Shown here in pieces: positions 57,690 through 64,000 of a stretch of DNA of 64,000 bases. Under the pieces are notes generated by a model, which worked only from the letters and a program-made list of their open reading frames with translations, made no database searches and was not told the origin of the DNA. The stretch spans positions 62,001-126,000 of the forward strand of contig NZ_JAUSVX010000007.1 in the NCBI RefSeq assembly GCF_030814995.1, written 5' to 3'. Position numbers and translations under genes: made by a program. Every line of letters starts with the position of its first letter. Position 1 is the first letter of the stretch. Source of the stretch: Labrys wisconsinensis. Lineage in GTDB: Bacteria > Pseudomonadota > Alphaproteobacteria > Rhizobiales > Labraceae.

Positions 57690-58681
57690 GCCTCTGTCTC
57701 CATCCATTCGAGCGAGGCCATGGCGGCGGCGCTGCGCCGGATCATGGCGAGTTCATAGGCGACGAGCTCGCCGTCCGCGCCGCGCTCCCAGGGGGTGCGG
57801 GCGTCGACCTCCTCCGGCAGGCGGTTGAGGCGCGCCGCGGCGAGGCAGGCGGCGAGCTCGGGGGCGGAGACCGGCGCATAGCCGTTCCACCAGTCCGGCG
57901 TGAGCAGGCGGACGTGGCGGGCCTCCAGCGCGCCGGGCTCCAGCACCGCGGTCAGGCTGTCGTGGTGCCGGGCGAGGATGGCGGTGATGCCCGGGAATGG
58001 CACGGCGCCGTCGCCGATGGCGCAGCGCACCAGGCGGAAGCCCTCGCCGGTGAACTGCACCCGGTAGTCCTTGAGATGGAGGTGGCGCACATGCGGCGCG
58101 ACCCGGTGCGCGAAGTCGAGCGGCGCCTCGGCCACCGGGAAGGCATTGCCGGTGTCGAAGCAGATGCCGAGGCCCGGCCCGGCCATCTCGCAGAAGGCGA
58201 CGAGCTCGCGGCTGGTGAAGTCCTGGTGGTTCTCGATGGCGAAGACCAGGCCGGCATCCGCGGCCATCGGCGCGAGGCGCAGGAGGGCGTTGCGGATGGT
58301 CTCGGTCAGCTCACGCCATTTCGGGCCCCAGGCGTTGCGGTCGCCGCACAGCACCGGGCTGAGGCCGAGGCGGATCACGCGGGCGCCGAGGGCTTGCGCC
58401 GTGCGCAGCGTGTCCTCCACCGGCCCCATGCCGGCGAGCCCGGCGCTGACCACCGGCACCATGCCGAGGGCGGCCAGCCGCTCGCGCAGCGCCGCGAGGC
58501 CGCGGGCGTCGAGGGCGGCGAGCCAGGGCTGATAGATCTCCAGCACCTTGGCGCCGAGCTCCTCGGCGATGGCGATGAAGCCGTCGAGGCCGGCGCCGGC
58601 CGGGTTCGCCCGCGGCGTGTCCCGCCCCTGCAGGCCGAGATGATAGGTCAGTCCATAGGGATTGAGGCCGATGCGCAGCAT
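57686..58681 (-). CDS. Sugar phosphate isomerase/epimerase family (xylose-isomerase-like TIM barrel)
   Basis: 331-residue AP-endonuclease-2 family TIM barrel. Metal-binding candidates lie in FAIENHQDFTS, ICFDTGNAF and HLHLKDYRV. The fold covers hexulose epimerases, inosose dehydratase/isomerase and related enzymes. The start is ATG 58681 (MLRIGLNPYG), 14 nt after the upstream SDR stop. Flanking SDR genes on both sides suggest a two-step oxidation plus isomerisation of a sugar or cyclitol. Confidence 0.85.
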   Translation of the reverse strand: MLRIGLNPYGLTYHLGLQGRDTPRANPAGAGLDGFIAIAEELGAKVLEIYQPWLAALDARGLAALRERLAALGMVPVVSAGLAGMGPVEDTLRTAQALGARVIRLGLSPVLCGDRNAWGPKWRELTETIRNALLRLAPMAADAGLVFAIENHQDFTSRELVAFCEMAGPGLGICFDTGNAFPVAEAPLDFAHRVAPHVRHLHLKDYRVQFTGEGFRLVRCAIGDGAVPFPGITAILARHHDSLTAVLEPGALEARHVRLLTPDWWNGYAPVSAPELAACLAAARLNRLPEEVDARTPWERGADGELVAYELAMIRRSAAAMASLEWMETEA

Positions 58682-58694
58682 GGGGATCTCGGGC

Positions 58695-59459
58695 TCAGCG
58701 GATGCCGGCATCGACGGTGATCGCCTGCTTGGTGATCATCCGGCTGTCGTCGGCGGCGAGGAACAGGGCGGTGCGGGCGATCTCCTCGCCGAGCAGCACG
58801 GTCTTGAGCGCCTGGCGCTGCACCATGGCATCGACGCTCTCGGGCGTCGGATACCAGAGCCGGCGCTGGCGCTCGGTGATGACCGCGCCGGGCTCGATGG
58901 CGTTGACGCGGATGTTGTCGGGCCCGAAGGCCTTGGCCAGCGCCCGCGTCAGGCCGAGCACGCCGGCTTTGGCCGCGGCATAGGCGACCATCTGGTCGGC
59001 GCCGGCGCGCCAGGCGATCGAGGAGAAATTGATGATCGAGCCGTGGCCGAGCTCGACCATCTGCGGATGCACCGCCTGCGCCGCGAAGAAATGCGGGCGC
59101 AGGTTGATGTCCTGGGAGCGGTCCCAATAGTCCGGCGTCACCTCGGCGATGCGGTGGCGCTCGTCGTTGGCGGCATTGTTGACCAGCACGGCGATCGGGC
59201 CGAGGCGCTCGCGCGTCGTGACGATCGCCGCCTGCAGCGCGGGAATGTCGGTGACGTCGCATGCGAGGAACAGCGGCGGATGGGCGGCGTCGGCGAGCTC
59301 GGCGGCGAGGCGCTCGCCGTCCTCGACCAGGATGTCTGGAAAGGCGACCCTGGCGCCGTTGGCGGCGAAGGCGCGCACCATGTCGGCGCCGATGCCGCTG
59401 GCGCCGCCGGTCACCAGGACGACGCGGCCGGAGAGGCTGGGATAGGTTGCAAAGGCCAC
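58695..59459 (-). CDS. Short-chain dehydrogenase/reductase (SDR)
   Basis: 254-residue classical SDR: TGGASGIG cofactor loop, NNAA (variant NNAG), Ser in INFSSIAW and Tyr-X3-Lys in YAAAK. The Asp at the end of the second strand (AFPDIL) suggests NAD. It follows the ATPase gene by 13 nt, so it belongs to the sugar-importer operon. Related enzymes include xylose and sugar-lactone-forming dehydrogenases. Confidence 0.9.
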   Translation of the reverse strand: MAFATYPSLSGRVVLVTGGASGIGADMVRAFAANGARVAFPDILVEDGERLAAELADAAHPPLFLACDVTDIPALQAAIVTTRERLGPIAVLVNNAANDERHRIAEVTPDYWDRSQDINLRPHFFAAQAVHPQMVELGHGSIINFSSIAWRAGADQMVAYAAAKAGVLGLTRALAKAFGPDNIRVNAIEPGAVITERQRRLWYPTPESVDAMVQRQALKTVLLGEEIARTALFLAADDSRMITKQAITVDAGIR

Positions 59460-59472
59460 GGTGGTTGCGTCC

Positions 59473-60576
<1,104 letters not shown>

Positions 60577-60691
60577 GCGGGGCTCCTCGGGGTGGCGGGG
60601 GACAGGCTCGGAAGAGGCTGGGAGCGCGAGGAAGCCCCTCGGTTCGGTCGGGCGAGACGCAGAGGCTGACGGCCGAGGCGCGACGTGCGCG

Positions 60692-60799
60692 TCCTCCCTC
60701 CCCCTTGTGGGGAGGGATAAAGGGTGGGGGTCGTAGGCATAGGGTTCGCCTTATCCGGATGGACCCCCACCCCTACCCCCTCCCCACAAGGGGGAGGGG
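60692..60799. repeat. Intergenic palindromic repeat family B, copy 4
   Basis: 108-bp inverted repeat with arms CCTCCCCCTTGTGGGGAGGG and CCTCCCCACAAGGGGGAGGG. The inner signature is in reverse orientation relative to copies 1-3. It lies in the 268-nt gap between the MalG-like permease and the ATPase gene; nothing else was found there. Confidence 0.85.
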
Positions 60800-60844
60800 A
60801 ATGGCAGGCGTCGCGCACAGAACCTGCCCCACCAACCGCCCCCC

Positions 60845-61744
60845 TCACTTGATCGCCCCCTGCGTCAACCCGCGCACGAAATACTTGCCGCCGAGGAAGT
60901 AGACCAGCAGCGGCGGCAGGGCGCCGATCAGCACGGCGGCGCTCATCACGTCGTAGACGCGGACATTGGTGCCGTTGGTCGAGAGCGCCACCAGCGCCGC
61001 GGTGATCGGCTGCTCGCGGCCCGAGGTGAAGACCACGCCGAAGAGGTACTCGTTCCAGATGCCGGTGAACTGCCAGATCACCGTGACGATCAGGATCGGC
61101 GGCGAGAGCGGCAGCACGATGCGCCGGAAGATGCGCCAGAAGCCGGCGCCGTCGATGCGCGCCGCCTTGATCAGGTCGTCGGGGATGCCGAGATAGTAAT
61201 TGCGGCAGAACAGCGTGGTGAAGGACAGGCCCTGCACCACGTGGATCAGGATCAGCCCGTAGGTGGAGTTGGTCAGGCCGAGCTTGCCGAGGATGAAGGC
61301 CCAGGGCATCAGCGCGATCTGGCCGGGCATGAACACGCCGAGCGTCATGCAGGCGAACAGCGCCTCCGAGCCGGGAAAGCGCCATTTCGACAGGATATAG
61401 CCGTTGACCGCGCCGATCAGGGTCGAGATCACCGTGGCGGGAATGGCCATCTTCAGCGAATTGTAGAAATTGCCCTGCATGCCGGCGCAGGTGCCGCCGA
61501 TGCAATAGGTGCTCCAGGCCTCGGCCCAGGCGTGGAAGGAGAAGCTCCTCGGCCAGGCGATCAGGCCGTTGGCGGCGATCTCCGGCAGCGACCGGAACGA
61601 GTTCGCCACGATCACCAGGAGCGGCAGGACATAGACGAGCGAGATGGCGCCGAGGACGCCGTAGACCGCGAGGCGCGAGACGAAGTGGCGCCGGCGCGCC
61701 GCGGCGGCCTCGGGGTCGAAGGCGGGAAGGGTCGCGTCAGCCAC
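60845..61744 (-). CDS. CUT1 sugar ABC transporter permease (MalG-like)
   Basis: 299-residue permease, six segments, with EAA loop PDDLIKAARIDGAGFWRIFR and C-terminal LIGALPPLLVYFLGGKYFVR. The periplasmic loop contains two Cys (CIGGTC), as in glucose/mannose-type permeases. The start is GTG 61744, with GGGGAGG upstream, overlapping the partner permease by 8 nt. Confidence 0.92.
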   Translation of the reverse strand: MADATLPAFDPEAAAARRRHFVSRLAVYGVLGAISLVYVLPLLVIVANSFRSLPEIAANGLIAWPRSFSFHAWAEAWSTYCIGGTCAGMQGNFYNSLKMAIPATVISTLIGAVNGYILSKWRFPGSEALFACMTLGVFMPGQIALMPWAFILGKLGLTNSTYGLILIHVVQGLSFTTLFCRNYYLGIPDDLIKAARIDGAGFWRIFRRIVLPLSPPILIVTVIWQFTGIWNEYLFGVVFTSGREQPITAALVALSTNGTNVRVYDVMSAAVLIGALPPLLVYFLGGKYFVRGLTQGAIK

Positions 61745-62675
61745 GGCCGGCCTCCCCTCGGCGGCGCCAGACCACCCAGAGCGCATAGGGCACCAGCACC
61801 ACGGAGAGCGCCATCAGCATCATGACCGCCGCCGCCGCGCCCTCGGCGATCTGGCCGCGCTGGAACATCAGGTCGAAGACGTAGATGGCGGGAAAGGTGG
61901 TGGCGATGCCGGGGCCGCCATTGGTGAGGGCCACCACCAGATCGAAGGTCTTGATGGCGAACTGCAGGAGGACCACCGCCACGGCGATGAAGATCGGGCC
62001 GATGGTCGGCAGGATCACCTTGCGATAGGTGCGGAAGGCCGAGGCGCCGTCGATCTGCGCCGCCTTGACCAGGTCCTGGTCGACCGAGCGCAGCCCGGCC
62101 AGCAGCAGTGCCATGGCGAAGCCCGAGGACTGCCAGATGCCGGTGGCGATGATGGCGTAGATGGCCAGGGTCCGGTTGGTGGTGAGGCGGAAGGTGAAGT
62201 CGCTCCAGCCCAGGCTCCGCACGAAGAACTCGATGCCGGCATTCGGGCTGTAGAGCCAGCTCCACACCGTGCCGGTGACGATGAAGGAGACCGCCAGGGG
62301 ATAGAGGAAGATGGTGCGCCAGCCCGCCTCCCCCCTCACCCGCTGGTCGATGCAGATCGCCAGGACCAGCCCCACCGCCATGGCGAGCACGACATAGAAG
62401 GCGCTGAACAGGAAGAGGTTGGTGTAGGCGATGTTCCAGCGCTTGTTGTTCCACAGCGAGACGTAGTGCTCCAGGCCGACGAAGCCGTAGCTCGGCAGCT
62501 GCGAACTGTCGGAGAGCGAGATGTAGAGCGTCCAGATCGTGAAGCCGAAGACATAGACGAAGGTCGCCAGCAGCGAAGGAACGAGCACGAGAAACGGCAG
62601 GGCCGCGGCCAGCCGGTCGCGCAGAGGCGGCCGCGCCGCCTCCACGCCTGACATGTCGGTCACGATGGTCGCCAT
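61737..62675 (-). CDS. CUT1 sugar ABC transporter permease (MalF-like)
   Basis: 312-residue permease with six segments. It has LPFLVLVPSLLATFVYVFGF at the N-terminus, the SLGWSDFTFRLTTNRTLAIY loop typical of glucose/mannose (GtsB-like) permeases and EAA loop DQDLVKAAQIDGASAFRTYR. The start is ATG 62675; an internal ATG seven codons later is possible. It follows the binding-protein gene by 28 nt. Confidence 0.92.
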   Translation of the reverse strand: MATIVTDMSGVEAARPPLRDRLAAALPFLVLVPSLLATFVYVFGFTIWTLYISLSDSSQLPSYGFVGLEHYVSLWNNKRWNIAYTNLFLFSAFYVVLAMAVGLVLAICIDQRVRGEAGWRTIFLYPLAVSFIVTGTVWSWLYSPNAGIEFFVRSLGWSDFTFRLTTNRTLAIYAIIATGIWQSSGFAMALLLAGLRSVDQDLVKAAQIDGASAFRTYRKVILPTIGPIFIAVAVVLLQFAIKTFDLVVALTNGGPGIATTFPAIYVFDLMFQRGQIAEGAAAAVMMLMALSVVLVPYALWVVWRRRGEAGRG

Positions 62676-62703
62676 CGCGTCATCCTCCGAAGCCGCGCCA
62701 GCC

Positions 62704-63966
62704 TCACTTCTGCGCTTCGACCGCGTCGGCCATGGCGTTGGCCGCCTCCTCCGGCGTGGTGTCGGAATTCACGAAGGACGTGACCGTCTCCATGATGGCG
62801 CCGCGGTACTTCTGCAGGACGGTCATGTTGTGGGCCATGGAGCGCACCAGCGTGCCTGCCGCCATCGAAGCCTCCAGGTCCTTGTGCGAGAGCTGCTGGC
62901 AGGGGTTGAAGCCCTTGGAGAGGTCGACGTCGAGGCGGGCGGGGATCGAGCCCTTGGCCTGGTTGAACACGACCTGGAACTCGGGCGAGAGGATCAGCTT
63001 GGCGAGCAGGGTCTGGCCGGCGACGTAGTCCGGGTCCTTCTGCTTGAAGAACACCACGGAATCGGAGTTGAGGATGAAGCCGGGCTTGCCCCAGTCGGTC
63101 GGCGCCTGGGCGCAGACATAGTCGGCGCCCTCCTTGAAGCCGGCGGCGGTGAGCGTGCCGATCTCCCAGTCGCCCATGATGAAGAAGGCGGCCTCGCCAT
63201 TGGCCATCATGTTGGAGGCTGCGTCATAGTCGCGGCCGGCGATGGCGGGATCCATGTATTTCGACACCATGGTGCGCAGCTGCGCCAGGGCCTTGACCAT
63301 GCCGGGGCTGCGCATCGCCTCGACGTCGCCCTCGACGAAGGCCTTGCGGTAGAGGTCGATGTCCTGGCCGTAGAGGACGACCTCGAAGGTGGTGGCGTCG
63401 GTCCAGTCGGTGCTGAGATGGGCGAGGCAGACGATCTTGGCGGCCACCGCCTTGTCGCAGTCGGCGTTGAACTCGGCCCAGGTCTTGGGCAGCCCGGTGA
63501 TGCCGGCCTTGGCCATGGCCTTGGTCGAGCCCCAGATCCAGTTGATCCGGTGGATGTTCATCGGCGCCGCTACCCATTTGCCGGTCGGCTTCATCACCGA
63601 CAGGAGCTCGGGCGCCACCACCTTCTCCCAGCCCTCGGACGCGGCGAGGCCGTCGAGATCGGCGGTCATGCCGGTGGCGTTCCACTCGGCGATCTCCGGC
63701 CCCTTGAGCTGCACCGCCGGCGGGGCGTTGCCGGCGATGACGTCGGCCCGAAGCTTGGCCAGCGTGTTGGCGGTGTGGCCGGCAATCGAGGTCTGCTCCC
63801 ACTTGCCGCCGGCGGCCGTGAACATCTCGCCGAGCTTGGCGATGGCGGCGGCGTCGGAGCCGGTCGACCATTGATGCAGGATATTGGTCTTGGGTTCGGC
63901 GAGCGCGGATCCCGCCATCGGCGCAAGCGCCATCGTCGCGGCCAAGGCCGCAGCCTTCAAACGCAT
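62704..63966 (-). CDS. Sugar ABC transporter substrate-binding protein (GtsA-like)
   Basis: 420-residue binding protein with a signal peptide (MRLKAAALAATMALAPMAGS, cut after ALA). Segments ILHQWSTGSDAAAIAKLGEM, GNAPPAVQLKGPEIAEW, NIHRINWIWGSTKAMAKAGI and AAFFIMGDWEIGTLTAAGF match glucose/mannose-type SBP family 1 proteins. It is the first gene of the operon running to 56880. The ligand is therefore probably a hexose or hexose-like sugar. GAGAGAAACG just upstream of ATG 63966 serves as ribosome site. Confidence 0.92.
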   Translation of the reverse strand: MRLKAAALAATMALAPMAGSALAEPKTNILHQWSTGSDAAAIAKLGEMFTAAGGKWEQTSIAGHTANTLAKLRADVIAGNAPPAVQLKGPEIAEWNATGMTADLDGLAASEGWEKVVAPELLSVMKPTGKWVAAPMNIHRINWIWGSTKAMAKAGITGLPKTWAEFNADCDKAVAAKIVCLAHLSTDWTDATTFEVVLYGQDIDLYRKAFVEGDVEAMRSPGMVKALAQLRTMVSKYMDPAIAGRDYDAASNMMANGEAAFFIMGDWEIGTLTAAGFKEGADYVCAQAPTDWGKPGFILNSDSVVFFKQKDPDYVAGQTLLAKLILSPEFQVVFNQAKGSIPARLDVDLSKGFNPCQQLSHKDLEASMAAGTLVRSMAHNMTVLQKYRGAIMETVTSFVNSDTTPEEAANAMADAVEAQK

Positions 63967-64000
63967 CGTTTCTCTCCCTCGGTCTGCCTGGCGGCGGGTG

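Overview
The window is a gene-dense, GC-rich chromosomal segment of an alphaproteobacterium, most likely a member of the Hyphomicrobiales (Rhizobiales). This rests on codon use, the rhizobial-style flagellin, the number of ABC importers and the rhizobial type of intergenic palindromes; the genus cannot be settled from the sequence alone. No rRNA, canonical tRNA, insertion sequence, phage or CRISPR array was seen. Long antisense open frames are common because of base composition and were ignored.

Layout. 0-4.6 kb: a glutamine-synthetase-like ligase (cut by the window edge), an APC permease and N-formylglutamate amidohydrolase, divergent from an RpiR-type regulator. 4.8-6.8 kb: a TPR/SPINDLY-type O-GlcNAc transferase-like protein. 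6.8-14.5 kb: penicillin-binding protein 1C and a giant alpha-2-macroglobulin with an intact thioester motif. 14.7-16.1 kb: a lone flagellin. 16.3-23.2 kb: an RNA-repair island. 23.3-25.6 kb: a ClpP-fold-like exported protein and a UPF0149/SEC-C protein. 25.7-34.1 kb: a ribose-type ABC importer (one component a permease-ATPase fusion) with an aldehyde dehydrogenase, a creatininase-family amidohydrolase and a Gfo/Idh/MocA oxidoreductase. 34.2-37.5 kb: dehydratase plus DoeB-like deacylase, divergent from an IclR regulator and RidA. 37.8-50.4 kb: an amide/peptide catabolic block (two amidases, SDR, aldehyde dehydrogenase, NylB-like serine hydrolase, complete Dpp-type importer, FCD-type GntR regulator). 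50.5-56.8 kb: an amino-sugar block (CUT1 importer without an ATPase, NanK-like, NanE, UTRA-type GntR regulator). 56.9-64 kb: a second CUT1 sugar importer with its ATPase, two SDRs and a sugar isomerase-like TIM barrel.

The centrepiece is the RNA-repair island: rtcR (sigma-54 activator) divergent from a GG-N10-GC sigma-54 promoter, then rsr (Ro60-like TROVE protein), four tandem Y-RNA-like elements in the rsr-kptA gap, kptA (RNA 2'-phosphotransferase), rtcB (RNA ligase) and rtcA (RNA 3'-phosphate cyclase). Each element is closed by a 9-14 bp terminal helix, and all share the same conserved sequence blocks on both strands of that helix. The last element contains a circularly permuted tRNA-like core: T arm, 7-bp acceptor stem, internal ACCA and D arm. 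It is the clearest candidate for an unusual or undescribed system here.

Three families of intergenic palindromic repeats (called A, B and C below) are scattered through the operon gaps from 8.9 kb onward and account for most of the longer non-coding stretches.
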